Source: Planctomycetota bacterium
GTDB taxonomy: Bacteria > Planctomycetota > UBA1135 > JACQFD01
DNA length: 64,000 nt
Assembly: GCA_016200225.1 (NCBI GenBank)
Contig: JACQFD010000002.1
Location: 264,862 to 328,861, forward strand
Direction: 5' to 3'
Shown: positions 19,980 to 29,190 of the stretch, one piece after another
Layout of the letters: each line of letters starts with the position of its first letter
How positions within the stretch are numbered: position 1 is the stretch's first letter
Position numbers and translations under genes: made by a program
Notes under the pieces: model-generated
Seen by the model: only the letters and a program-made list of their open reading frames with translations
Told to the model about the DNA's origin: nothing
The model's database searches: none

Positions 19980-20697
19980 GAATCGCGTCGCGGGCGCGCG
20001 CCTGTCGACCATTACGACGCCGCTCCTCGCGGCGTGCCTATTATTTATATCCGCGTGCGGCGCTCCGGCCCCGCCGGCCGACGCCATCATCGGGATCGAC
20101 GGAGAATTTATATTACAAAAAGATCTCGATCAAATTGTTACGTTCTATGAAGTCGGCGTGCCCGGCGTCGGCATCGACACGGCGTCGTCGCGCGCGCTCG
20201 AGACGGGCCTTTTCCCCCGCGCCCTCGCGCAACATGACTTTCCCGAGGGCCTTGCCCGCGCGCGCGAACGCATGAAAGTCGCGATGTCTAAATTAAAAAA
20301 CCACGAAGCATTCGAATCGGTGGAAAAGGAACTTTCGGACGTGCCGTGGAATCTTCCGCCGTCGCCCGTCGGCCGCCAGCGGATCGACCCCATTCTCGGA
20401 GCCGCCGTATTCGGAAAAATGCCTGGCTACATCACTCCCGAGCCGATCGAAACGACCTATGGCGTCGTCATCGCTCGCGTCGACGTCGCGGAACCCGATC
20501 CGGGTCCGAGGCAGGAAGCCGTCGTGCTGACCGTGATCGAGACGATTTATGATAACTCGCTGACAGACTTGGAATTCCGAACCGCGCGCAACGTGAAACG
20601 AATGCTTTCGGCAAACTACTTGGAAATAAAGCCGGGCGCATTTCGATTCCTGCCCGCGAAAATCCGGGTCAACCTCGAAGCATCCAGAACTAAATAG
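19963..20697 (+). CDS. Foldase-like lipoprotein (PrsA/SurA type)
   Basis: The frame (244 aa) starts with TTG at 19963 inside the upstream gene's end. An N-terminal hydrophobic run leads to a lipobox (ISAC, Cys32), so the mature protein should be lipid-anchored in the envelope. The segment just after, IIGIDGEFILQKDLDQIV, is the beta-strand/helix opening typical of PrsA/SurA chaperones. Residues ~150-190 (PILGAAVFGKMPGYI, ETTYGVVIARV) resemble the end of a parvulin domain. The middle is too short for a full chaperone plus isomerase, so this is a reduced relative. It is 4 bp upstream of the HEAT-repeat gene. Confidence 0.62.
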   Translation: MINKAKNRVAGARLSTITTPLLAACLLFISACGAPAPPADAIIGIDGEFILQKDLDQIVTFYEVGVPGVGIDTASSRALETGLFPRALAQHDFPEGLARARERMKVAMSKLKNHEAFESVEKELSDVPWNLPPSPVGRQRIDPILGAAVFGKMPGYITPEPIETTYGVVIARVDVAEPDPGPRQEAVVLTVIETIYDNSLTDLEFRTARNVKRMLSANYLEIKPGAFRFLPAKIRVNLEASRTK

Positions 20698-20701
20698 ACA
20701 A

Positions 20702-21649
20702 ATGATATCCAACGTGATTCGCGCGCGCTTTTCGGTATTCGTACCGCCCCTATTTGTATTGCCGGTTTTTGTTATATATTTTCCGACTCCGCCATTTCCG
20801 CAGGGAAAGCAGGACTCCCCGCCCGCTTCGCAGAAGAAAGATCCAAAACAGGATGCTAAGAAAGACGCGCCGACGTGGCCGAAACTTGATTATAATAAAT
20901 CCATCGAACTCGGGAAACTGATCGACGAACTGAAGCGCGCGACCGCGCCGGAGATTGTCGAACACGCGACGGACAAAATTCAGGAATTCGGCAAATCTGC
21001 AATTCCGCTTTTGTATGAAGCGTTGACGCGCCAGAAAGTCGCCGCGGAAGAGGATCTGTCGCAGGACGCGCGCCGGGTTTTAAAAGTTATCGATCCACTG
21101 CCGAAGGCCGAAGACGGTCCCATTCTCGCGCTCGATTGCGCGCACCGAAACGCGCTGATTCGTAGATTCGCGCTGCGCAAATCGGGCGAACTCGTGTGCG
21201 CCGAATCGTTAACTCCCGCGTTGAAGGCGCTGAAGGATGCCGACGAGACGTGCCGTTTCGAGGCGGCGTTGTGTTGCGCGTCGCTCGGCTCGACCGAAGG
21301 ATTTGATATATTACTGAAAGTCGCGCGCGGCGACGAATGGCCCAATTTCGGCGCGCGCGTTCGAAAAGCGGTCGAGCGGCACCGTTCGCCCGAAGCGACT
21401 CAAAAAGCGCTGCCCGGATTGAAATCCAAAGAATGGCAGGAGGTGTGCGCATCGTTAAGATTGCTCGCCGGCTGGGGAATGAAAGATTGCGCGCACGAAG
21501 TCGGCTCGCACCTCGGCAGCACCGATCACCGCATCAAGGAGGCGGCGATCAACGCGCTCCGCGGAATCATGGATAACGAAGGCCCGATCGAGAAATTGTC
21601 AGCTTTCGATCTCGCGGAACTTGCCAATACGTGGAGCAAGCGACTCTGA
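20702..21649 (+). CDS. Exported HEAT-repeat protein
   Basis: This 315-aa protein has an N-terminal hydrophobic segment (about 10-30) followed by a Lys/Pro/Asp-rich linker. An alpha-helical array of HEAT-like repeats follows (from about residue 85), with units such as KSAIPLLYEALTR, LTPALKALKDADETCRFEAALCCASLG and HRIKEAAINALRGIMDNEG. HEAT arrays are binding scaffolds; no catalytic motif is seen. Its TGA overlaps the ATG of the next gene by one base, implying coupled translation with the HNxxH protein downstream. Confidence 0.8.
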   Translation: MISNVIRARFSVFVPPLFVLPVFVIYFPTPPFPQGKQDSPPASQKKDPKQDAKKDAPTWPKLDYNKSIELGKLIDELKRATAPEIVEHATDKIQEFGKSAIPLLYEALTRQKVAAEEDLSQDARRVLKVIDPLPKAEDGPILALDCAHRNALIRRFALRKSGELVCAESLTPALKALKDADETCRFEAALCCASLGSTEGFDILLKVARGDEWPNFGARVRKAVERHRSPEATQKALPGLKSKEWQEVCASLRLLAGWGMKDCAHEVGSHLGSTDHRIKEAAINALRGIMDNEGPIEKLSAFDLAELANTWSKRL

Positions 21650-22851
21650 TGCGCGCGAATAGTTTACTATTTTTCTTTTTATTATTATTTCTGTTCGCGG
21701 CCGCCGCGCCCGAAGCCCCGGCCCAATATAAGAAATATCCGGAGTCGTGTCCGTATTGTAAACACGATCCGAAAATCCTCGAAAAATGCGGTCTCGTGGG
21801 ACACGGCCCGATGCCGTACGGGAAAGGCACGTCGGATAGTATTAAAAAACTGCTGACGTACGCGACGCCGCTGTTCATAGAATCTAAACATTTCAGGATC
21901 TGTTCGACGCTGCAGGAATATGAGATTCCGGAATTGCAGTGGAAGAATTATGAAGCGGAACTCGCGCGGCTCGGAAAAACGCTCCCGGGTTTCAAGCCGA
22001 AGGAGAAAAAACTCGATCCGTGGCTGCGCATCCATCTGCTCGCGCAGCGTTGCGAAGACCGCTACGCGCGTTTTTTACAAATCATACAATTGAAGGACGA
22101 GGATTTCTATTCGCGGACGCTCGGAAAGCCGTATCGCGGGGAAGGGCGCTACCTCGGAATGAAGGATAAGTTCGAATTGTTTTTATTGCGAAACGAGCAT
22201 GAATTCACCGACGCGCTCCGCGACCAGTCGGGATCGATGACGAAACTTACAAAACGCGAACATTTCGTCACGCGCGGCGCGCTTTCGGTTTTCATTCCAT
22301 GCGAGGGCGATTTGAAACCCGACGACCAGCTCTGGGCGCACATTTCGCACAACCTCGGACACAATTTCGTCCTTGGTTACAAATATTATTCTTATGAACC
22401 GCCGCGCTGGTTCGAGGAAGGCTTCGCGCATTTTTACGAAAAAGAAGTCAACGAGGATTATAATTCATTCGATTCCGAGGAGAATGCGCTCGCCGAAATG
22501 ACGCACGCGCACGACTGGCAGGCGGAGGCGTTGAAGATCATGGACAAAGGCAAGGCGATGCCGATCGCGGAATTGATGCATAAGAAATCGTTCAATGAAA
22601 TCAACAAGGAAGACCACGTCGTCTGCTGGTCGAAAGTCGAGTTCATGATAAAAGCGCATCCGGCGGAAACTGCAAAATATATGGATGCGATCCGCGGGCG
22701 GTTGAACGACAAGGGATTTCCCGACGGAAGCGATCTCGTGGCGATCCAGCGCAATATTATTAAAGACGCATTCAAGCTCTCGCTCGCCGATTTCGATAAA
22801 GAATGGGAAAAATGGGCGCGCAAGGCGTACGGGGCGGTCCGGCCGAGATAG
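21649..22851 (+). CDS. Gluzincin-like exported protein with HNxxH motif, copy 1
   Basis: The start is ATG 21649, overlapping the previous stop (TGATG); an upstream GTG in frame is less likely. The 400-aa product has a signal peptide (MRANSLLFFFLLLFLFAAAA) and a CPYC pair (34-37), then a body resembling peptidase-MA-like gluzincins. The metal-site region reads HISHNLGHN (231-239) and, 19 residues after the second histidine, EEGFAHFYE (256-264), exactly the HExxH-(18)-E spacing. The catalytic Glu of HExxH is replaced by Asn235. It may bind metal without cleaving, or use other chemistry. A paralogue with the same substitution follows 19 bp later. Confidence 0.75.
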   Translation: MRANSLLFFFLLLFLFAAAAPEAPAQYKKYPESCPYCKHDPKILEKCGLVGHGPMPYGKGTSDSIKKLLTYATPLFIESKHFRICSTLQEYEIPELQWKNYEAELARLGKTLPGFKPKEKKLDPWLRIHLLAQRCEDRYARFLQIIQLKDEDFYSRTLGKPYRGEGRYLGMKDKFELFLLRNEHEFTDALRDQSGSMTKLTKREHFVTRGALSVFIPCEGDLKPDDQLWAHISHNLGHNFVLGYKYYSYEPPRWFEEGFAHFYEKEVNEDYNSFDSEENALAEMTHAHDWQAEALKIMDKGKAMPIAELMHKKSFNEINKEDHVVCWSKVEFMIKAHPAETAKYMDAIRGRLNDKGFPDGSDLVAIQRNIIKDAFKLSLADFDKEWEKWARKAYGAVRPR

Positions 22852-22870
22852 TTTATATGCAATCGACATC

Positions 22871-24064
22871 ATGATGAATCGCGCGTCGGCCCTTTTATTA
22901 ATAACGACGATGGCCGTCGCCGCGGCCGGGACCCCGCGCGCCGAACCTGCGCAGGAAAAGAAAAAAGAGGAGATTTGTCCGTGGTGCAAAAACGATCCAA
23001 AGATTCTCGAGGCCTGCGGATGCGTTTCGCACGGACCTTTCCACATCGGTAAGAAAGACACGATCGATCTCGCGAAACGCCTCCCCGCGCCGCGCTGGAT
23101 TTTTCTCGAATCGAAGCATTTACGATACGCGACGAGTCTCGGGCCGCTCAATATTCCGCTCGGCGAGCGCGCGCGCGTCGAGGCGGAGCTGGAGCGACTG
23201 CGCAAGGTTTTTCCTAATATACCGAAAAAAATCCAACAATTGGATCCGTGGCTTCGGATTCATCTCACGGTGATGAAATCCGAGGATTTGTATGAAAAAT
23301 TCGAGAGATTATTGAATGTGACCGACGCCGATTTTCCCGAGTCGCGCGGCACGGGAGCGTTCATGGGCGACGGAAAATACCTTGGCGAAAAAGAAAAGTT
23401 CGAAGTCGTGCTCCACACGGACCGCACGACGCATTTCTTATTTACAGAAGAGAACATGGGCGCGCGGACGACCGACGCGCTGCGCTGGCATTTCAAGGAG
23501 CCGCATCATTTAACGGCGTCGATCGCCGCCGTCGACGATTTGGTAAATGATAAATTTCTTTTTCCGCACATCGCTCATAATCTGGCCCATTTGTTCTTTT
23601 GCGCGTACAAGCACTATTCCTACGATCCGCCCTACTGGCTCGACGAAGGGATCGCGCATTTGATGGAAATCGAGTCCTTCAAGGATTTGAATATTACGTA
23701 TTGCTCCGACGAAGGCGCGGGACCCGACCGCGAGCGCTCGAAGGATTGGATGGCCGTCGTGAAAACGTTGATCGAGAAACGAAGGGCCACGCCGTTCGCC
23801 GAATTGATACATAAGAAAAACTTCGCCGATCTCTCGCGCGAGGATCACGTCACGGCCTGGGCAAAAGTTAAGTTCCTTTCGGAGGCGCACGCCGCGAAAT
23901 TCGCTCAATTTCTCGGATCGTTGAAAGGCCGCCTCGACGACAAGGGCTATCCGACGGGAAAGGATATGCCGGGTTACCAGCGCGAATTAATAAAAGAACT
24001 CTGGAACTGGACCGCGGATTCGTTCGATCAGGAATGGGAAGCCTGGATCAAGAAACAAAAATAA
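22871..24064 (+). CDS. Gluzincin-like exported protein with HNxxH motif, copy 2
   Basis: This 397-aa paralogue of the preceding gene has the same layout: signal peptide (MMNRASALLLITTMAVAAAG), a CPWC pair, ESKHLR, DPWLRIHL, and the metal-site region HIAHNLAHL (233-241) followed by DEGIAHLME. Again the HExxH glutamate is replaced by Asn (237), while both histidines and the distal Glu are kept. Conservation of the same change in both copies argues that it is functional rather than decay. Its stop codon lies in a hairpin shared with the convergent gene. Confidence 0.75.
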   Translation: MMNRASALLLITTMAVAAAGTPRAEPAQEKKKEEICPWCKNDPKILEACGCVSHGPFHIGKKDTIDLAKRLPAPRWIFLESKHLRYATSLGPLNIPLGERARVEAELERLRKVFPNIPKKIQQLDPWLRIHLTVMKSEDLYEKFERLLNVTDADFPESRGTGAFMGDGKYLGEKEKFEVVLHTDRTTHFLFTEENMGARTTDALRWHFKEPHHLTASIAAVDDLVNDKFLFPHIAHNLAHLFFCAYKHYSYDPPYWLDEGIAHLMEIESFKDLNITYCSDEGAGPDRERSKDWMAVVKTLIEKRRATPFAELIHKKNFADLSREDHVTAWAKVKFLSEAHAAKFAQFLGSLKGRLDDKGYPTGKDMPGYQRELIKELWNWTADSFDQEWEAWIKKQK

Positions 24065-24086
24065 TCCGCGAATGCGCGCGGATTAT
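24061..24086. terminator. Hairpin between convergent genes
   Basis: Two perfect 10-base arms (ATAATCCGCG and CGCGGATTAT) enclose a 6-base loop. The left arm contains the stop codon of the forward gene and the right arm overlaps the last codons of the reverse gene. There is no long T-run on either side, so it is only a possible bidirectional terminator. Confidence 0.5.
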
Positions 24087-24841
24087 GAATGAACAAAACC
24101 GCCGCCCGATTGAAACAGCCGGTCGTTGTCGGGCGTCCACGCGATGCATCGATAAATCGGCGCGAGCGAATGCAACGATTCGACGGCGTTGGCCAAAAGA
24201 GCGGGATCGCCGGACGCCGGATCCGATTTATTTATTCTCCGCGTGAACGTGAACCGGTGCTCGCCGATTTTATAATATTTAATGATCTCGGCGAAATCGT
24301 CGCGCGTGAATTTCTCCGTGGACCACGTTTTTTCCCAGTCGTGAATTCGTAAATAAAATCCCGGCGACCGGCGGACGATTTCGACGAACGCCGTGCGCTG
24401 CGGATCGCTCTTTTCGCAAGGCTGGATCCAGTTGCGCGCGTCGTACCACGCGTTTTCGCCGAGGCGAATGCCGATTTGTATACATCCCTCGTCGATGGAT
24501 ACAAAAAACGCAACATTAGCATTTCCCGGATCGACGTCTTTGCCGAGTTCGGGACCGACCATTCTTGCAAACGTTTTGCGCGCTTTCGCATCGCGGAAAA
24601 GCGATGTCCACTGCGCGACGACGCGCATGTGATTGATCGAAAACGGATGATGCAAACTTTCGCGGCGCTCGAGGACGATGCCGTCGGCCGCGAGCTTGAC
24701 TTTCGCGGCCTCGCCGATCGCCTGCAATTTGTGGCGGACCTCGAGGCGTCTGCCGTTCAACGACTCGTCGCCGCGATTGCGCGTTTCATAGAGGCGAAAG
24801 TCCTCGATTCGAAATGGTTCAAATGCCGGAGTCGCGGGCAT
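24083..24841 (-). CDS. Hypothetical protein
   Basis: A 252-aa cytoplasmic protein read from ATG 24841 (MPATPAFEPFRIEDFRLYE); an upstream in-frame ATG at 24877 would collide with the divergent pseudouridine synthase start. The sequence is a mixed alpha/beta domain with VAFFVSIDEGCIQIGIRLGE and SPGFYLRIHDWEKTW, but I cannot place it in a family. There is no signal peptide or membrane segment. It shares a 38-bp divergent promoter region with the gene at 24880. Confidence 0.68.
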   Translation of the reverse strand: MPATPAFEPFRIEDFRLYETRNRGDESLNGRRLEVRHKLQAIGEAAKVKLAADGIVLERRESLHHPFSINHMRVVAQWTSLFRDAKARKTFARMVGPELGKDVDPGNANVAFFVSIDEGCIQIGIRLGENAWYDARNWIQPCEKSDPQRTAFVEIVRRSPGFYLRIHDWEKTWSTEKFTRDDFAEIIKYYKIGEHRFTFTRRINKSDPASGDPALLANAVESLHSLAPIYRCIAWTPDNDRLFQSGGGFVHS

Positions 24842-24879
24842 ATTGTTTATGATATTGAATCGATTATCATCGCGCAACC

Positions 24880-25773
24880 TTGCGCATATTTACAATTTCA
24901 AAGGAGCTCGACCGCGAACGGGCGGACGCGGTGCTGCACGAACTCGTGCCCGAGATCTCGCGCCGCGCGGCGCGCGCGCTCGTGGACGCGGGATCGGCGG
25001 CGCGCGACGGCGTGCGCGCGCAGCCGCGCGAGCGCGTGAGAGCGGGCGAAGAATTTAAGTATTGCGAACACGAGGAAACGGCGATCGCGCTCGGCCTCGC
25101 GGTTTTTCATGAAAATGAGGATTATCTTATTATTAACAAACCGCCCGGGCTCGCATCCCACGGCGGCCCGCTCGTCAAGGATTCGGTGGCCGCGCGGCTC
25201 ATACAACTCGGTGCGGGCGCGGGACTCGCGCAGCGGCTCGACCGCGGATCGTCGGGATTGATGATCATCGGCAGGTCGCCGTCCGCGCTTCGCGATCTCG
25301 CCGCGATGATCGAAAATTTAAGAATCAGCAAATATTATCATGCCATCGTCGCGGGCCGGGTCGAAAATGAATATTTAACGATCGATTCGCCGCTCCGCGT
25401 CCTCGACGAACCGATGGGAAACCGGCCCAAAGTCATCGTCGATGCCGCGAAAGGACTGCCGGCCGTCACGCGCGTCCGCGTCATCGAGCGATTCGAACGT
25501 TACAGTTTTGTGGAAGCTACCATTGAGACGGGACGAACGCATCAAATCCGAGCCCATCTCTCAAGCGTCGGACACGCGCTGCTCGGCGACGCGCGCTATG
25601 GCAATGAAGCGATGAATGTCTGGGCAAGGGAAACCCACGGCGTCGCACGTCCATTATTGCATTGTTCGCGAATGGTAGTACCCGCAGCCAAACAGCCGGC
25701 CGCCGATTGTGAAGCGTACCGCGAGCCGGATTTCGACCGTACGTTACAATTCTTGCGCGCGTACGCCGGCTGA
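24880..25773 (+). CDS. RluA-family pseudouridine synthase
   Basis: This 297-aa protein carries an S4-like N-terminal RNA-binding segment (LVPEISRRAARALVDAG, residues ~25-45). The RluA catalytic domain follows: DYLIINKPPGLASH (~85-97), QRLDRGSSGLMII with catalytic Asp121, KYYHAIVAG, and the GRTHQIRAHLSSVGHALLGDARYG signature. These enzymes isomerise uridine in rRNA or tRNA. The usual HRLD box here starts with Gln118 instead of His, and the following Thr is Ser. The start is TTG at 24880, as no ATG gives the S4 part. Which RNA it modifies (RluC/D-like or other) cannot be decided. Confidence 0.88.
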   Translation: MRIFTISKELDRERADAVLHELVPEISRRAARALVDAGSAARDGVRAQPRERVRAGEEFKYCEHEETAIALGLAVFHENEDYLIINKPPGLASHGGPLVKDSVAARLIQLGAGAGLAQRLDRGSSGLMIIGRSPSALRDLAAMIENLRISKYYHAIVAGRVENEYLTIDSPLRVLDEPMGNRPKVIVDAAKGLPAVTRVRVIERFERYSFVEATIETGRTHQIRAHLSSVGHALLGDARYGNEAMNVWARETHGVARPLLHCSRMVVPAAKQPAADCEAYREPDFDRTLQFLRAYAG

Positions 25774-25791
25774 CGGGAAAACGCGCGCCCG

Positions 25792-25819
25792 ATTCAGCCT
25801 GGCGCACTTACGGCTGAAT
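25792..25819. terminator. Hairpin between convergent genes
   Basis: Arms ATTCAGCC and GGCTGAAT enclose a 12-base loop between the stop of the pseudouridine synthase gene and the reverse-strand FG-GAP stop (25808-25810 lies in the loop). No T-run is present, so termination activity is uncertain. Confidence 0.4.
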
Positions 25820-27377
25820 TGTTAACATCAAACCGCGCGAGCTTTCGAGATGATATTGCCCGGGGCTGCAATCGTGGCCGTTTGCCGCGTCTTCCACCCA
25901 GAGGCCCTGTGCGAAGTATGTGTTGCCAATGATCAGCGGATTGTTAGGAATAGGTGCGGGCGAAAAATTGACGCCGCTCACCTCACTATAGGCATCGAGC
26001 GAATACACTTCGGTCGCCGAGAAAAAATCAACGTGTAGCGTGATTCCAACTGCGAAGGGATCCGATCCCGCGAAGTCCTGACTGTTGGTTACTAGTAACA
26101 ACCCAAGAGAATTGGGCGGCACATTGGTACCAATGAACTTGAAGTTGGGTGAATTCACTTTGGGCATTGCATTCGCGCCTATGCCAAGGATGCCCGCGCA
26201 GCCGGGAGTGCCAACTCCATAGACCGCCAGGCCCGTCGGCGTGAGAGTCTGATTCAGCAAGACCGAAATATTGCTATTATTTGTATTAGCCGTCACCAAA
26301 TCATTCCTGCCATCGCCATTGAGATCGCTGAGTGCGAGGGAACCGCCGCCGAGGCCAACAGGAAACGCGACAACAACGGCCCCGGGGCCGGAGGCCCCGA
26401 CGAAGTCGCCGGATCCGTCCCCGATCAAGACCCCGATTTGGCCGGTGATAGTGGTGCCCGGAAAGGCTTGATCCGTTCCCACCGCCACGTCGGGTATTCC
26501 GTCGCCATTGAGGTCTCCAATGACACCAAATGTCGGAGAATTGATGGTGAGAAAATCGGACTTGGTCCCAAGGGTCCCATCGCCGTTACCGAGGAATCTC
26601 GAGACTTTGTCAATGGCGTTGTCCACCGCGATCACGTCGGTGCTGCCATTCAGATTGAGGTCGCCCAGGACAACACACCAGGGCGCAGTACCGACCGCGA
26701 TGTTTACTGCCGCGAGGAATGTGCCGTCGCCAACCCCAATCAAAATGGAAATGTTATGGGCAGACTTGTTCGCAGTCACAATATCGGGGATGCCGTCATT
26801 ACTGGGGTCTCCAATGGCAACACTCACTGGCTGCGTGCCCGTCGCGTAGGTCACTTGGGCGGCAAACGTACTGTTGCCGTTTCCTAATAAAACGGAAACG
26901 GTGTTGCTGGCGGAATTTGCCACGACAAGATCAAGCTTGCCGTCTGCGTTCAAGTCTGCGATCGCAACACTCAACGGAGTCGTGCCAACGTTGTAACTGG
27001 CAACTGTACCGAATGTGCCATTTCCGTTGCCGAGGGCTACAAAAACTTTGGATGCCGCTGCCACAGCCACCATGTCGGGCTTGCCATCCGCGTTCAAATC
27101 GCCGATCGCGACGGTGTTGGTGAGGGATGAAATGGTCTTGATCAGCGAGGCGGCAAAAGCGCCTGCTCCATCACCCAACAAAGCGGACGCGCTGCTACCA
27201 CTACTATTCGCCGCTAGAACATCGGGCTTGCCATCGCCGCTCAGGTCGCCAAGTGTTATAAATTTAAGATTTGCCGAAGTGTTATACGTGGGGAATCCAG
27301 GCGACGGCGTCAAGTTCAGTGTCCCGTCTCCCACTCCAAATAGTAAAGTCGCAGTATCCGAGGAAGCGGGAATTTCC
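25808..27377 (-). pseudogene. 3' part of an IS-interrupted FG-GAP repeat gene
   Basis: This stretch encodes the C-terminal two thirds of a secreted FG-GAP/VCBS protein: about ten repeats (GDLNADGKPDMVAVA, VSVLLGNGNSTFAAQVTYA) and a C-terminal domain with GVGTPGCAGILGIGANAMP and WVEDAANGHDCSPGQYHLES. The first in-frame GTG (27334) would begin in the middle of a repeat, with TLLFG immediately before it. The frame stays open back through the target duplication at 27370-27377 and closes at a TAG just inside the inserted element. It therefore lacks its own signal peptide and start. It continues the 5' fragment at 29412-30473. Confidence 0.9.
27370..27377. repeat. Target-site duplication, left copy (GAATTTCC)
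   Basis: The 8-bp sequence GAATTTCC here recurs at 29432-29439. The two copies flank the IS1595-type element exactly. Eight-bp duplications are characteristic of that family. Confidence 0.9.
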
Positions 27378-27399
27378 CGGAACTATCAACTTGTTGCAA
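27378..27399 (+). repeat. Left terminal inverted repeat of the IS element
   Basis: This 22-bp end, starting CGGAACTATCAACTTGTTG, pairs with the complement of 29410-29431 at 19 of 22 positions. It follows the left GAATTTCC target copy directly. Confidence 0.88.
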
Positions 27400-27503
27400 G
27401 GAGGAAGGAACGTGCGTAGGATAACACCCTGCGATCGTCCTTGGAGCGCCACTGACTTTGGGGCGCGAACCGAGGGTGGAAGCGGTCGCGAAATAGGAAA
27501 TAC

Positions 27504-28205
27504 ATGGAAACAGAACCACTTCCTCAAGAGCCACGCAAAGATGCTCCACTGGGAAAAGCGGGATCACGTGAATGGTTGGTGGGTTGGGCTAAAGCAATCC
27601 CTTCTGGAATTGTCTCGGCCGCAATTTATGAAATTGGAAAATCGATTATGGGTGATCTCGGCCTTAGCTGGAAAAGTCAGTTCTGGGAAATGATGTACGC
27701 CACAACAATAACATTTTTCTTTGGTGTACTCGTATGGCGTGAAATTCAGCGATGGAAACGCTGGAAAAGAGAATGCCGCGAATTTAACGAAGTGTACGAA
27801 AAAAGAGTTGATGCTACACTCAAAGTTCATTGGAAACGCGAGGCTGCATCTCCAGCGGAGAACGCATTGGAGGACTTCTCAAAGCTACTTGACATGCTTC
27901 AAGAGGCTTCAAAAAATATTGATTACGTAGAATCAGAAAAAATCAATGAATGGCTTATGGTTGCCGATACAGTGTTAAGGCTTTGTCTTTTTCCGGGTCA
28001 AGTTGAATTGAAGACAAAAGAATTTAGAGATGCTGTAATGAGTACCGTTAAATCGGCCCCTAAATCCAGCGGCACCTTTTTGATACCTTTGATCGGATCG
28101 CGGTTTTCGGATGCAGTTGTGACGCCATTAGATAGTCTTCGCAAACAGTCAAGAGCAACTCCAACAGTTCTTAAACTGCGACATTTTCGCCTTGCAATCT
28201 CTTGA
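27504..28205 (+). CDS. IS passenger: membrane-associated hypothetical protein
   Basis: The 233-aa protein (ATG 27504) lies wholly inside the IS1595-type element, 22 bp upstream of the transposase. It has a hydrophobic segment (about 64-78, MYATTITFFFGVLVW) after an N-terminal amphipathic stretch. A strongly charged, coiled-coil-like region follows (RWKRWKRECREFNEVYEKR) and then a helical C-terminal half. I recognise no family and no catalytic motif. IS1595-group elements are known to carry passenger genes of varied function, so this may be cargo rather than a transposition factor. Confidence 0.75.
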   Translation: METEPLPQEPRKDAPLGKAGSREWLVGWAKAIPSGIVSAAIYEIGKSIMGDLGLSWKSQFWEMMYATTITFFFGVLVWREIQRWKRWKRECREFNEVYEKRVDATLKVHWKREAASPAENALEDFSKLLDMLQEASKNIDYVESEKINEWLMVADTVLRLCLFPGQVELKTKEFRDAVMSTVKSAPKSSGTFLIPLIGSRFSDAVVTPLDSLRKQSRATPTVLKLRHFRLAIS

Positions 28206-28227
28206 AAGATAGCCTATCATTTTACTA

Positions 28228-29190
28228 ATGGACTCAAACACCACTCCGCACCCGATCATCGAAGTTCTGCGCCTCGCGTCACAGAGCGAGCTTGCCGCGT
28301 GCGAGTTTCTCGAAGCGCGACGATGGGGCGATTGTCCCGCGTGCGTGCATTGCGGAAGCGTGAATGTTTATAAAATGTCGGACGCAAAAACGGGTGCGCG
28401 TAACAAAGACTTGCGGTGGCGTTGCCGCGATTGCGACAAGATGTATAGCATTCGATCCAAGAGCGTATTGGAGGAAACGCGCTTGCCTTTGCGCGTGTGG
28501 GTCCATGCGTTTTGGAGTGCGTCCGCGTCCAAGAAGGGAATCAGTGCGCTACAAATAAAACGCGAGTGTGGCATCTCCTATCAGTCCGCGTTGTTTCTAA
28601 TGCACCGCGTTCGCCTTGCGATGGGTCCGACCGAACCTGATACCAATAAATTGTCTGGAACGGTTGAGGCGGACGAAACATACGTTGGCGGAAAGCCGCG
28701 TTTTGATGTTTATCATCGCGAGAAGTGGAGCGCAAAGACCCCGGTTTTCGGTGTCGTTCAGCGCAAAGGCGACGTGCGCTACGAAGTATTAACCAAGGTA
28801 AACTCTAAGAATCTTCGCGCCGCGTTGGATCGTCACGTTAAACGCCAAGGCACACGTTTGATGACGGATCAATCGCCTCTCTACAAAGCGTTTGATAAGA
28901 CTTACGAAGGCGGACACGAAACGGTGAATCATAGCGTTCACGAATACGTTCGCGGCGATGTATCATCGAACACTATTGAATCGTGCTTTGCGTTAATAAA
29001 ACGCGGCATCTATGGCACGTTTCATAATGTAAGCGATAAGCATCTGCACCGTTACCTCGGTGAGTTCTCTTTCAAGTGGAACACACGAAAGGTTAATGAT
29101 GCGGAGCGAGTAGCCGCCGCAATTCGTGGCGCGGACGGCAAGCGGCTCACGTACAAGCAACAACTAGGGAAAGTGGAGGAAGTAGCATGA
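28228..29190 (+). CDS. IS1595-family (ISXO2-like) DDE transposase
   Basis: This 320-aa transposase has the family's N-terminal zinc ribbon (CPACVHCG, residues 36-43, paired with CRDC at 66-69) and a helix-turn-helix-like stretch (KKGISALQIKRECGISYQSALFLMHRVR). The catalytic core follows: VEADETYVGG (first acidic pair at 149-150), MTDQS for the second Asp, and SSNTIESCFALIKRGIYGTFHNVS for the third site. It cuts and joins the element ends at 27378 and 29431. The sequence looks intact, so the element may be active. Its stop overlaps the next ATG by 4 nt. Confidence 0.95.
   Translation: MDSNTTPHPIIEVLRLASQSELAACEFLEARRWGDCPACVHCGSVNVYKMSDAKTGARNKDLRWRCRDCDKMYSIRSKSVLEETRLPLRVWVHAFWSASASKKGISALQIKRECGISYQSALFLMHRVRLAMGPTEPDTNKLSGTVEADETYVGGKPRFDVYHREKWSAKTPVFGVVQRKGDVRYEVLTKVNSKNLRAALDRHVKRQGTRLMTDQSPLYKAFDKTYEGGHETVNHSVHEYVRGDVSSNTIESCFALIKRGIYGTFHNVSDKHLHRYLGEFSFKWNTRKVNDAERVAAAIRGADGKRLTYKQQLGKVEEVA

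Noticed and set aside
22341..22350. CATTTCGCAC resembling an arm of the island palindrome
   Set aside because: It lies in the coding sequence of the HNxxH protein (HISHN) and has no second arm.
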